Source: Diplonema papillatum
Lineage: Eukaryota; Euglenozoa; Diplonemea; Diplonemida; Diplonemidae
Length of the DNA: 64,000 bases
Assembly (NCBI GenBank): GCA_030068145.1
Contig: JAPJBO010000070.1
Coordinates: 372,001-436,000 of the forward strand
Direction: 5' to 3'
The notes beneath the pieces are model-generated. The model was not told the origin of the DNA, made no database searches, and saw only the letters and a program-made list of their open reading frames with translations. Position numbers and translations under genes: made by a program. Positions within the stretch are counted from its first letter, which is position 1, and each line of letters begins with the position of its first letter. Positions 42,541 through 52,540 of the stretch are shown here, piece by piece.

Positions 42541-43414
42541 ACTCGATTACTGTAATCAGGAATTCCCTGCACTGGATGTGTTGGTGCAGTCGGAAATGCT
42601 CCCCCGGAACAAACTGTCGTGGAGCATCGGTCTGGACCATACAGATGCTGTTGATTGGTCTACTCTCCACACAATTGTTGTTGTCATGTAGCTCGTAACG
42701 TAGCCTGGTGTGCTACATCTTCTGTTAATCGGTCTGCTGTTCATACAATTACTTGGTATATCGCGGTCTATCAGGAGACCGGCTTGTAGACCGGATCGGT
42801 CTGTGGTCCATACAGTTACGTTCATCGTGATGCAGGGAACGGGGCGTGAGGGGGGGTGTGGCAACAAAAAGAACTTCTACTCAAAACACATTTGAAGCGG
42901 GCAAAAGCATGCGTAGGCGCTTTTCGTCGTAAGGGTCACGACCACGTAATTAGTAGCTTGTATTGTTTTTGTTTTGTTTTGTTTGCTTTCTTGGTTTTGT
43001 GTTGCCGACTTCTTTTTAAAAAATAAAATGTGTCGTTGGCTTTGGAAATACCTGAATTATTCTTACATCGTGCAACTGCTATTTCACGTCATCCACAGTC
43101 TTCTTTTGTTTTCTTCTTCTGAGCGTTTTGCCTTTGTTGGAAACACTCGAGGAATCAACAGTCGCAAAAGACAAAGGGGGAGATGCGCTAAGCACGCCGG
43201 GGGGCCCTTCGAGTATTTCACACCAAGCAGGTGCTGATACTAGAGAAAGACACACCTCCTTTGTGATTTGCAACTGGCACCCATCGAAGGTACGTTTTCC
43301 AGGGGATTTAGTTTACATTGTAGATTCAGACCGACGGTCGAAATCTGCAAGCCGGGGTCGGCCGGGGGAAAACACGAAAACTGTCGGAAAAACGCAGCGT
43401 TTCCAGGAAAGATG

Positions 43415-43443
43415 GGTTGGGGGGGGGGGGGGGGGGGGGGGGG
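43415..43443. repeat. Poly(G) tract
   Basis: About 27 consecutive G residues. Confidence 0.95.
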
Positions 43444-43639
43444 TTGTTTCTAAAACGGTGCGCGCGAAAGGCGCCGGGGACGTGACACAAGCCGCGGAGG
43501 TGTGCCAGCTCCGCCCCGAGCCACAAAAAACAACGCGTTGACAAAAACGCCCTCAGAACCACCTTCCCGTAATCGATCTGCAAACCCCAGAGAACCTCTG
43601 AACCAATGCCCTGGCTTTTTCAACCAAAAAAGAAAACAA

Positions 43640-43825
43640 AAGGAACATTTCCGGAGTTGGGGCTTGCACAAGCAACGGACGATCAGCATCAACTGACCAA
43701 AGGTGATGAAAATGATAAGGCAAAAGTTTTCTGTTCTTCGCGTGTACAGGGTATAAACCTCTCAACCGTTGTTCCGGAAATGTTCCCGTCAGTACAGATG
43801 TACTATTAAAAAAAAATCGCGACGT
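43640..43825. repeat. Dispersed repeat, copy of the 20127-20375 family
   Basis: Shares ggacgatcagcatcaact, ccaaaggtgatgaaaatgat and gtcagtacagatgtact with 20127-20375, with a ~60-bp deletion. Confidence 0.85.
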
Positions 43826-44266
43826 GGGATATTAAACAAGTGTGAGTCTCCGAGCGTGAGCACTTGCCGGGTTTGCTTTGCTTCCCGTGTCCTTTGTCTT
43901 GCTTTTTTTGAAGGATGCTAAACTCGTGAGCTCCCCCCTCCCCCCCTCTGGATGGACAACGTCATAGAGAAATATCAACGTCGTAGAGAAATATAATTGG
44001 CCGCTGTTTGACAAATCGAGTTCTGTCGACGAAACTGTAAGACGAGAAAAAAAACGGAAGCCTTGAACAAGAGAGTTGAAGTGGGCTAAAGATAAAGTGG
44101 TGTCATCTGAGGGAGTAATCTCAGGGCCGCCCAGAAGACAGAAGGTCGGCAGAAATCGCGCGCACACGCACCCACACGCACGCGTGTTCGCAGGCAGGCA
44201 TAAGAGTGGAGGTTAAGTACAGGGAGGGAAGCAACTGATTTGACAGCTTGCGGTGTTTGTTTGTAC

Positions 44267-44394
44267 GTGCCGGGGAGGATTCGCCTGTTAGTGAGTGGAT
44301 ATGATCGGTAGGTTAATCTTCTCCCAAATACGCTGCGAGCGCTCTCTTTCGTGGTTACAATTACAATTAATTGTTATTACAAAAAAAGCTAGCG
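44267..44394 (-). repeat. Intergenic copy of the introner-like repeat
   Basis: Plus strand gtacgtgccggggaggattc, gttagtgagtggatatgatc, ttctcccaaatacgctgc and ctctctttcgtggttacaat. Same family as the first ~130 nt of both cyclase introns. On the minus strand a GTATTC donor-like site precedes it near 44408. Confidence 0.82.
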
Positions 44395-44879
44395 CGCAGG
44401 TTTGAATACCGCGCTACTTCCCGGAACCCGATAGATGTGCCGCGCTACTTTCTCCATGTGTGGGGCTCTTGCATTCCGCGCGATTTCACTTTACTTTGGA
44501 TTGGACCACCGTCTTGCCCGCTTGTGTGCAACGCACAGCAGATCTTTTCAAAGGGTAAAAGAAGGCGAGAACGACACAGAACCCAGCGCGAATCGGCCCC
44601 GCTAGACGAACGAGTACAATAAAATAGCCTCGTCGCAAAAACCGAAACGGCTGCGAGACTACCCTCGGTTTGAGGTTAGAGTGCAGAGACGATGGTCTGC
44701 GTTAACCACTCGGGTGGCTACCTCTTCGTACGCACCGAGTCGTGTTTCCGACGCTTGCGCTCATTTCGCCCAATCGCAAGACTTTCGGGGGCTCTTTCTC
44801 ACGGCCCATGGGCATCAGCGACGGGCTGTCTTCAGCAGGTCGCAGTACCGCTTGTGTGCAGTGTTTCAGCGACCAATTG

Positions 44880-45300
44880 CTCATATGCCGGTGCTACTGC
44901 GTGGAGACGTGTTTCAACTGCAGGCTGCTGCTGGTTAAGCGGTACTGCACTGCTGGTGTGCAGCGTTGCTCACAGAATGTCGCGCTGCTTCGTGCGCAGG
45001 ATTGCTACTGCGCGGAGACGTGTTTCAACTGCAGAGGGCTGCTGGTAGGCGGTACGGCACTGCTGGTGCAGCGTTGCTCACAGAATGTCGCGCTGCTTTT
45101 GTGCGCAGGATTGCTACTACGCGGAGATGTGTTCCAACTGCAAGGTGCTGCTGCGGCGGCACTGCACTGCCGGTGTGCATTGCGTTGCTCACAGAATGTC
45201 GCGCTGCATCGTGCGCACGATTGCTACTGCGTGGAGACGTGTTTCAACTGCAGGGGTGCTGCCGCTGGTGGGCGGTGCTGCGCTGCTGGTGTGCACTGCG
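44880..45300 (+). repeat. ~108-bp minisatellite, four copies, open in several frames
   Basis: Units share gctactgcgtggagacgtgt, tcaactgcag and gttgctcacagaatgtcgcg; spacing 105-114 bp. Read in the frame open from 44742 to 45407 it gives Cys-rich units (ETCFNCR, RCSQNVAL). Another plus frame is also open (44966-45841). No known Cys-rich domain was recognised, so translation is unproven. Confidence 0.75.
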
Positions 45301-45654
45301 TCGCCGCCGCGCCAGCGCGGTGCGCCCGCGCGAACGAAGGATCAAAGGCAGCGTACGACGAAACAGGAAAGGGTTCCTCCAGGTTGGGGCACGCGCTGCC
45401 TACATGACGCAGCATTTCTCGTTCCGCTTTTTGGGTGCTTTCGTCTCGTCGGGTCGCGGCCTGTCGGGGGGTGTTGCGGAAGATATAGCCTTCCGTTGGG
45501 CAGGTTCAACTGAACAGCGGCCGCCGGAGAGTAAAGTAGAAGGTGTTCGAGCTGAGCCACGACTCCGCCCTCTTCGGAATACGGCTGTTCGGTCGAATCG
45601 AGTCCAAGAGATCAAGAGCATTGTTGACTTGTTAACTTGCGTTTTGTTGCTTTG

Positions 45655-45756
45655 TCTCATTGCATTCTGTCGCTGTATCTCATTGCATTCTGTCGCTGTA
45701 CCGCATTGCATTCTGTCGCTGTATCTCATTGCATTCTGTCGCTGTATCTCATTGCG
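45655..45756. repeat. 23-bp tandem repeat, 4.4 copies
   Basis: Unit tctcattgcattctgtcgct plus gta. Confidence 0.95.
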
Positions 45757-45800
45757 TAAAGGGCAGAGAGCAGGTAGGGCAGGGGCAAAAAAGCTTGAAC

Positions 45801-45830
<30 letters not shown>

Positions 45831-45836
<6 letters not shown>

Positions 45837-45937
45837 AATAGAGCATCTATTTGGTATCGGAAAGTAGGTGCGAGATCAGGCAAACCTTGTGCGCTAGCTT
45901 CGTTTAACCGTGAATCTAATAATCAGGGCTTACCCCA
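45831..45937 (+). repeat. Terminal direct repeat, left
   Basis: Reads tttgaatagagcatctattt, then ggtatcggaaagtaggtgcg to cagggcttacccca. One mismatch to 50923-51029 was noted. Confidence 0.92.
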
Positions 45938-45997
45938 CACTTTCGCTTTCATTTTATTTCCATTCTCCTCCTAATCATACACTACCCTCCGGGAAAA

Positions 45998-46195
45998 ATG
46001 CCGGTACACACGGGTAGCACGCGCCGCCGGGCCGCACGGACCAGCCGTCGGCTGATGGATCCTGACTGGGCGGCGGCTGAGGAAGCTGCCGACAAGGCCA
46101 CCCGGGAGTGGCGGGTATGGAACCCTTGCGAGCCCGGGGAGTCGGCGGCCCCCCGTTCGCCGGCGGGAAAGGGGGAGAAAGCCGGTCGGAGCTGA
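45998..46195 (+). CDS. ORF1 of RT element, copy 1 (65 aa)
   Basis: 65 codons; basic N-terminus (RRRAARTSRR), then MDPDWAAAEEAADKATREW, conserved with ORF1 of copy 2 at the same length. Ends in overlap with the -1 frame. A GGGAAAG heptamer in frame G GGA AAG sits at 46165-46171. Function unknown; a small gag-like or nucleic-acid-binding leader is possible. Confidence 0.65.
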   Translation: MPVHTGSTRRRAARTSRRLMDPDWAAAEEAADKATREWRVWNPCEPGESAAPRSPAGKGEKAGRS

Positions 46196-46406
46196 AGACC
46201 GGCATGGAACGGTCGTCTGGGGACTGGCCGACTGCAGACTTGAAGGACCTGGCGGGAGTACGACGGAGGCTCTACTCCCGCCTCCGGCTGGCAACGCCGC
46301 ACAACGCGAAGACCCGGGAAGCGCTTCCACGAATGCACCCGGGCACTCGGAATTAGCTCATCCTACCCTTTGCGACAGCCGTTTCCCGACACGACAGAAA
46401 CAACCC

Positions 46407-47982
46407 TTGCCCGACGCCGGCTTCTCGCCTCGGCAGGTCAGGGGGTTGAAGTCGCGAAGGTCCAGGTTGCTCAGGGGGAGGAGGCTTTTCCTCCGGCTCC
46501 ACCCCCATTTCTACGACCCTCCTACCGCAGTTCCTCTCGGGTACCTCCCACCAGAAACGAGAGGTCTCATTCCGGGCATCGGTGCCCCGAGATCTGCGAG
46601 GCCGCTAGACGTCACGGCAGTGCCGCCGATCGATCTCCGCAAGCTCCGGAGCCTCGCCGGCCCCGGGGCCCGCTTGCACGGCTTGCTTGACCTCCTAACG
46701 GACGGGCACTCCTTCCGACGGAAGTTGTTGGGCACTCCTCTCGTGCCGGGTCGGAAGAGCGACGCGTTTGCCCGCCATGCGCAGACGCTGGAAAGCGTTG
46801 GGTTTGTGGAGCGCGTCCCCCGTTCGGAGCCGCTGAAGTGCGTCCTTCCGGCTTTTGCTGTTGAAAAGGGCGAACAGCACTCGCGGGCCATCGTTGACGG
46901 CCGCCCGCTGAACGAGCTGATGGAGCCCCCGCCGAAGTTCAGCCTCTTGCGTGTCGACGAGGTCATCGCCAAGATGATGTCGAAGTCGTACGCAGTCGTC
47001 GTTGACCTGAAGTCCTACTTCTTCCAGTTCCCAGTAGGACGGTCGACGTCAGCTTTCTTCGGGCTCCGCACAAGGAAGCTCGACGGGGGCGTGGCTCTGT
47101 ATAGGTGGCGCCGGCTGACGATGGGCTGGTCTTTCTCGCCCGTGATTGCGCAGGACTCGGCGCTTGTCATCACGGAGCCTGCCGGGGACGATAAGATAGT
47201 CTGGTACGAAGACTGGGCCCTCGTTGAATACTGTCCGGATGCGCTTCGCGCCGTGCGCGACCGAGTTTTGCGGCGTGCCCGCAAGGTGCGCATGACAGTC
47301 AACGACGAGAAGTCCGTCCTCGAGCCCAGCTCGAAACCAGTCGTCCTCGGGGTAGAATTCGACCTCGCGGCGAAGACGTACAGGCTGAAACAGGAGTGGG
47401 CGAGAAAAGCGCACCTGCTGTTTTGCTCAGCTGAGTCGGCACAGATGACCGTTCCTAACAGGCACCCTGGGCTGGGAGTCGCTGGTTCGAGTGAGCGACG
47501 ACGTCCTTCCTTTCCTTGCTGGGGTGAGGCGGCGTCTGTCGGGGAACCGGTGGGTCACGTTCGACATGCAGCAGCGGGATACCCTCGTCGAGGCATGGTC
47601 CGACGCCAGCATGCAGGGATGGGCCTGGCTAGTGGATTCCATGGCAATGTGGGGACCGTGGAGAGATATCCCGCAGCATATCTTCTTTGCCGAATTAACG
47701 GCGGCAAAGTTTGCTATTGCGTACGCGGCTTCGCGCTCTCCGCTATCGACAATAAGAATCTTTGTCGACAACTTGCCCGCCGTGAACTGTCTGAGGAATT
47801 GGAAGTCGAAGACCCAACTCGGGAACTTCATCCTCTGCCAGGTCCGCGACGTGTTGGAAGAACACCAATGTGTTCTCGAGACTGTGTGGGTTCCGACCGC
47901 TGAGCAATTAGCGGACGTATGGACACGAGACCCATACAGGCAAGGCATTCCGCCTCCTCGCGTCCCTTTCTGCATTGCGTGA
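46407..47982 (+). pseudogene. RT/RNase H ORF of copy 1, inactivated
   Basis: Homologous to the intact ORF at 48797-50731. Three lesions are visible: frame-changing differences upstream of the RT (about 46220-46360, with a stop at 46356), loss of about 125 nt near 47447 that removes the linker between RT and RNase H and shifts the frame, and a substitution in the RT catalytic pair (WYEDW instead of WYDDW at about 47203). RNase H resumes in another frame from 47491. Confidence 0.88.
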
Positions 47983-48214
47983 TGTCGGCCTATTTCTATT
48001 TTCTCACGTCTGAGGACGTTGCTAGAGGATTACGGGAAGTGCGTCCAGCCACCCTGTCGTCCATCTCAGTGTTAGCGCTCCGCGCAGCACCATTGTTTTG
48101 TGAGCACGCCCGAGGGCGCTGTTTATCTGTTTTGAGCTACCCGGAGGCAGCCGGATGTCAGCTCCTTTAGTTTCACGTCCAGGGATCCTATTCCACATTC
48201 TCGCTTTCATTTCA

Positions 48215-48615
48215 CCAACCCTGTGACAATTATCATCTTCACCGTTTCTGCCAACGCGACCTTTTCCGAGTTTGAATAGAGCATCTATTTGGTATCGGAA
48301 AGTAGGTGGTTAAACGAAGCAGCGCAAAGGTTTGCCTGATCTCGCACCTACTTTCCGATACCAAATAATACTCTATTCAAATTCTCTCTCTCTCTCGGAA
48401 AGGTCGCGTTGGCAGAAACGGTGAAGATGATAATTGTCACAGGGTTGGTGAAATGAAAGCGAGAATGTGGAAATGAAAGCGAGAATGTGGAAATGAAAGC
48501 GAGAATGTGGGGTAAGCCCTGATTATTAGATTCACGGTTAAACGAAGCTAGCGCACAAGGTTGAATCTAATAATCAGGGCTTACCCCACATTCTCGCTTT
48601 CATTTTATTTCCATT
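48215..48615. repeat. Inverted junction between the two RT element copies
   Basis: 48225-48310 (gacaattatcatcttcaccg ... gaaagtaggtg) is followed by its inverted copy at 48345-48445 (cacctactttccgataccaa ... gataattgtcac), then three copies of a 20-bp unit (gaaatgaaagcgagaatgtg), then a second hairpin, 48495-48545 against 48552-48600 (ggggtaagccctgattatta / complement). Terminal sequences of the element are therefore present in both orientations. Confidence 0.9.
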
Positions 48616-48629
48616 CTCCCCAAGTAATA

Positions 48630-48827
48630 ATGCCGATCCGCAAGGATAGCCGCACGCGCCGGGCCGCGCTGAACCGTCGACGGGTGATGGATCCTGACTG
48701 GGCGGCTGCTGAGGAAGCGGCGGACGGGGCCACGCGGGAGTGGCGCATGTGGAACCCGTGCGAGCCCGGGGAGACGATGCACGCCCCTCCTCTTGCGGGA
48801 AAGGAAGGAAGGACCGGTCGCTGCTGA
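48630..48827 (+). CDS. ORF1 of RT element, copy 2 (65 aa)
   Basis: ATG 48630 to TGA, 65 codons, same length as in copy 1. MPIRKDSRTRRAALNRRR start, then VMDPDWAAAEEAADG and EWRMWNPCEPGE. Overlaps the -1 frame ORF2. Slippery-type heptamer GGGAAAG at 48797-48803 in the frame GCG GGA AAG, 22 nt before the stop. Family not recognised. Confidence 0.7.
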   Translation: MPIRKDSRTRRAALNRRRVMDPDWAAAEEAADGATREWRMWNPCEPGETMHAPPLAGKEGRTGRC

Positions 48828-50731
48828 GGACCGGCTTGGAACGGTCGCCTGGGGGCTGGTCCCCCCCAGCCGACTCCGAACTTGAAAGACCTGGCGGGAG
48901 CATGACGACTGCTCTGCTCTCGTCGCCTGCTGACGATGGCGGAAAGCAGGAAGACCCGGGAAGCGCACCGACCAATGCTCCCGGGCACCACCCAGCTCGC
49001 CCCTCCTTCTGCGACAGTCGTTTCCCAACGCGACAGAAACCCTTGCCCGACGCCGGCTTTTTGCCTCGGCAGGTCAGGGGGTTGAAGTCGCGAAGGTCGA
49101 GACTGCTCAGGGGGAGGCAGCTTTTCCTGCGGCTCCACCCCCACTTCTACGACCCCCCGACCGCAGTTCCCCTCGGCTACCTGCCACCGGAGACGAGGGG
49201 CCTCACTCCGGGAATCGGTGCCCCGAGATCGACGAGGCCGCTCGACGTCACGGCTGTGCCGCCGATCGATCTCCGCGGCCTCCGGAGCCTAGCTGGCCCC
49301 GGGGCCCGCTTGCACGGCCTGCTCGACCTCCTGACGGACGGACACTCCTTCCGTCGGAAGTTGTTGGAAGTGCCTGTCCTGCCGGGTCGGAAGAGCGACG
49401 CATTTGCCCGGCATGCGGTGACGCTGGAAGGTGTCGGGTTTGTGGAGCGGGTTCCTCGGTCGCAGCCGCTGAAGTGCGTCCTGCCGGCATTCGCCGTCGA
49501 GAAGGGCGAGCAGCACTCGCGCGCCATCGTCGACGGCCGCCCGCTGAACGAGCTGATGGAGCCCCCGCCGAAGTTCAGCCTCTTGCGTGTCGACGAGGTC
49601 ATCAAGAAGATGATGTCGAAGTCACACGCAGTCGTAGTTGACCTGAAGTCCTACTTTTTCCAATTCCCAGTAGGACGGTCGACGTCGGCATTCTTCGGGC
49701 TTCGAACGAAGAGGCCGGACGGGGGCGTGGCCCTGTATCGGTGGCGCCGTCTGACGATGGGCTGGTCGTACTCGCCGGTGATTGCGCAGGACTCCGCACT
49801 CGTCGTCACGGAGCCTGCGAAGGACGACAGGGTCGTCTGGTACGACGACTGGGCCCTCGTCGGTGACTGTCCGGACGCGCTTCGCGCAGTGCGCGACCGA
49901 GTCCTGCGACGCGCCCGCCAGGTGCGCATGACGGTCAACGACGAGAAGTCCGTCCTCGAGCCCAGCTCGACGCCGGTTGTCTTGGGGGTCGAGTTTGACC
50001 TCGCGGCGAAGAGGTACCGACTGAAGCAGGAGTGGGCGAGGAAGGCGCACCTCCTCTTTTGCTCGGTCGGTTCGATGCAGATGACTTTGCGTGGCGTTTG
50101 GAAGGTCGTCGGAACCGCCATTTGGGCATGGACGGTGTGGGGCACGCCACTCTGCAGAGTGAGCCCGGTGCTTGCCTGGATGGGGACCCTGGCGCACCAA
50201 GTCCTGACCGGTTCCCTGGGCTGGGAGTCGCTGGTCCGCGTGAGCGACGACGTTCTTCCGTTCCTGGCGGGGGTGAGGCGGCGCCTGTCGGGCAATCGAT
50301 GGGTCGTTTTCGACTCGAAGCAGCGGGACACCCTCGTGGAGGCGTGGTCCGACGCCAGCATGCAGGGATGGGCCTGGCTAGTGGGTTCCATGGCGATGTG
50401 GGGCCCATGGAGGGATGCACCGCAGCACATCTTCTTCGCCGAGCTTACGGCGGCCAAGTTTGCGGTTGCGTATGCGGCTTCGCGGTCTCCGCTGTCGACA
50501 ATCAGAATATTTGTCGACAACTTGCCCGCCGTCAACTGCCTGAAGAACTGGAAGTCGAAGACCGAGCTCGGGAACCTCATCCTGTGCCAGGTGCGCGACG
50601 TCTTGGAGGAACACCAGTGTATCCTCGAGACTGTATGGGTCCCGACTGCTGAACAACTGGCAGACGTCTGGACACGGGATCCATACAGGCGGGGTATCCG
50701 GCCGCCCCGGACCCCGTTCTGTGTTGCATGA
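48797..50731 (+). CDS. Reverse transcriptase-RNase H (ORF2) of RT element, copy 2
   Basis: Open in the -1 frame relative to ORF1; the frame is open from 48740 (no ATG there), with the first internal ATG at 48902. It could be made by -1 frameshifting at 48797-48803 or by initiation at 48902. RT motifs: RAIVDGRPLNEL, VVVDLKSYFFQFPV, RRLTMGWSYSPVIAQ and catalytic WYDDW (Trp where most RTs have Tyr/Phe). RNase H catalytic residues: D in EAWSDASMQGW, E in FFAELTAAKF, D in IFVDNLPAV and D in QLADVWTRD. The DDW and WVPTAEQLADVWTRD patterns recall DIRS-type RT/RNase H. A conserved ~200-residue N-terminal region (for example RKLLEVPVLPGRKSDAFARH) precedes RT and is of unknown function. Confidence 0.9.
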   Translation, partial: GKGRKDRSLLRTGLERSPGGWSPPADSELERPGGSMTTALLSSPADDGGKQEDPGSAPTNAPGHHPARPSFCDSRFPTRQKPLPDAGFLPRQVRGLKSRRSRLLRGRQLFLRLHPHFYDPPTAVPLGYLPPETRGLTPGIGAPRSTRPLDVTAVPPIDLRGLRSLAGPGARLHGLLDLLTDGHSFRRKLLEVPVLPGRKSDAFARHAVTLEGVGFVERVPRSQPLKCVLPAFAVEKGEQHSRAIVDGRPLNELMEPPPKFSLLRVDEVIKKMMSKSHAVVVDLKSYFFQFPVGRSTSAFFGLRTKRPDGGVALYRWRRLTMGWSYSPVIAQDSALVVTEPAKDDRVVWYDDWALVGDCPDALRAVRDRVLRRARQVRMTVNDEKSVLEPSSTPVVLGVEFDLAAKRYRLKQEWARKAHLLFCSVGSMQMTLRGVWKVVGTAIWAWTVWGTPLCRVSPVLAWMGTLAHQVLTGSLGWESLVRVSDDVLPFLAGVRRRLSGNRWVVFDSKQRDTLVEAWSDASMQGWAWLVGSMAMWGPWRDAPQHIFFAELTAAKFAVAYAASRSPLSTIRIFVDNLPAVNCLKNWKSKTELGNLILCQVRDVLEEHQCILETVWVPTAEQLADVWTRDPYRRGIRPPRTPFCVA

Positions 50732-50922
50732 GGTTCCTTACCTCGAAGGTTTTGTATTTGCGCTCCTGATAGCGCTGTCTTCTTTTTGCGAGACCCGGAG
50801 GCAGCGGGATCTCAGCTCATTGAGTTTCACGTCCAGGGATTTTTATTCCACTTTCTCGCTTTCATTTCACCAACCCTGCGACCTTTATTATTTCACCGTT
50901 TCTGCCAGCGCGACCTTTTCCG

Positions 50923-51029
50923 AGTTTGAATAGAGTATCTATTTGGTATCGGAAAGTAGGTGCGAGATCAGGCAAACCTTGTGCGCTAGCTTCGTTTAAC
51001 CGTGAATCTAATAATCAGGGCTTACCCCA
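50923..51029 (+). repeat. Terminal direct repeat, right
   Basis: Copy of 45831-45937; ends cttacccca, directly followed by the dispersed repeat at 51033. Confidence 0.92.
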
Positions 51030-52540
51030 GGGCTACAGCACATTTACCTCCTTTGTCTATCGCAACTGGCAGTCTCCTCAAGCATTTCCTACAAAGCAGG
51101 TGCTTATACAAAAAAATAAACGGGCATACCCAGAACTCCAGGAAAGCACAGCGTCCTCGTGAACTGATATGAGGTGGTTGCTGCCGGCAAAAAGCTGCGT
51201 GTGTGAGAAGGTGCGTGGCTGTTCAGTCGAACCGAGTCTGGGGTTGGACCACCCCACCTTTTTTTCGTGTCAGAAAAGCGAAAAGGACGGCAAGGTGAGC
51301 CTCTGCGCATTGCCGTCCGGTGCGAAATCATTCATTTTCTCGACACCAGATGCCACCAAATACGGACCGACACCGCCCGTGAAGAATATGCCGCTCCGGG
51401 CCAACTGCAGCGTGCGCAATTTACTTGAGGGCGTTGCTCAGGGTAGTCGAAGGCCTGACAATCACACTAACGCACGCGCGAATTTACCTACTTTAGGATA
51501 TTCAGCACGGTGCCACTACCCTCCGCCTGCCAAGCCCAAACGACCAACGTGCTTTGGTTGCAGGCGCCAGACACACAAGGGAATTCTCCGTCCCGGGCCG
51601 AGCTTTGAATCGCTTCCGGCGTGAACAGGCCCTAACCATATTCGAAGCTTCATTTTTTCTAGCGCTAGTCTTTCGGGTTCGCCGCCGGGGAACGATGGTA
51701 CATGATGGTATAAAAGGTCGACAAACCAGTTTTTTGCTTCGACCGGCGTCTTTGCTCGGAACGAACAAGTCATGGAGGTTCTCGAGCGTTGTCATCGTCA
51801 GCCGCGTGAACTGGACGTTGACTGCATTTGCTACCGCTACAATCACTGTGTGGAGTTGGGTGGGCCTGTGCGTGCCGGTTCATCGGCATCCTTCCTGTCT
51901 GTTGCCTTGGTTCACTTTCAAGTCTGGGACTCTGATACGGCTGCCTGCGTCGTTTTAATCTTCACAGTCCATTGCAGGGCAACCCGCAAGATTGTTCGTA
52001 CTGAGAGATCAACTTCCAGTTTGAGTGATGATGCCGAGTCGTGCTCAGTCGCTAGAGAGGTTCGCCCGTATAGGGTATCTAACCCTGAGAGACCATCAAC
52101 TACTCATCATGTAGGTCTGACGCTGACGCTGACTGCTTCTGTTTCTGTTTCTATTTTTAGACTGTTTCTTGTAGTAAGTGGTCGGGGTTTTGAAGTCTCC
52201 GTTTGACTTGTGAGGCGGAGGGGCAAGGGGGGGTTTTCCTTTTGTGCTATTTCTGTTTCTGTTTCTATTTCTATATCTGTTTCCGGTTTGGTTGGCTCGG
52301 TCACTGCTCAACTCGGCTATTCGCAAAATTCTGATTGCGAACTTGTCGCCAACTACCGGTGTCGCTTGGGTGACCCTTCCGGAAGTGTGGTGCTCATATG
52401 CGTGCAAACGACCTCCCACGCAAGCAACAAGAGCCCGCGAGCGGGCAAGAAAACGTGCTTCGCAGCACCTCTCCCCCCCCTATTGTTCAGAACGAACGTC
52501 GTGCGCAAACAGCGGGCGGGTAAAAGCTGGGGGGAAACCT
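51030..52540. other. Intergenic, repeats only
   Basis: 51033-51130 is the pair of the 27000-27150 repeat. 52130-52290 is rich in tgtttctgtttctattt runs and includes a copy of the 'agtctcc-gtttgac' short repeat (52175-52210). No domain was recognised in the minus-strand frames 52096-52419 that follow the Ubl/WD gene. Confidence 0.5.

Larger units (their letters stand above)
45831..48310 (+). mobile_element. RT/RNase H element, copy 1 (defective)
   Basis: Begins with the ~105-bp terminal repeat (45831-45937), then a short leader (ctttcgctttcattttattt), ORF1 and the RT/RNase H region; ends with a partial terminal repeat at 48270-48310 that runs into the inverted junction. Coding region inactivated (see pseudogene entry). 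Preceded by a GA microsatellite (45806-45832). Confidence 0.85.
48550..51029 (+). mobile_element. RT/RNase H element, copy 2 (intact coding region)
   Basis: From the truncated terminal repeat at 48552 to the full terminal repeat ending at 51029. Carries ORF1 and an uninterrupted RT/RNase H ORF. No aspartic protease, integrase, methyltransferase or tyrosine recombinase was recognised. Repeat geometry (terminal direct repeats plus internal inverted copies) is closest to DIRS/VIPER/TATE-like elements, but the class assignment is an inference. Confidence 0.85.
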
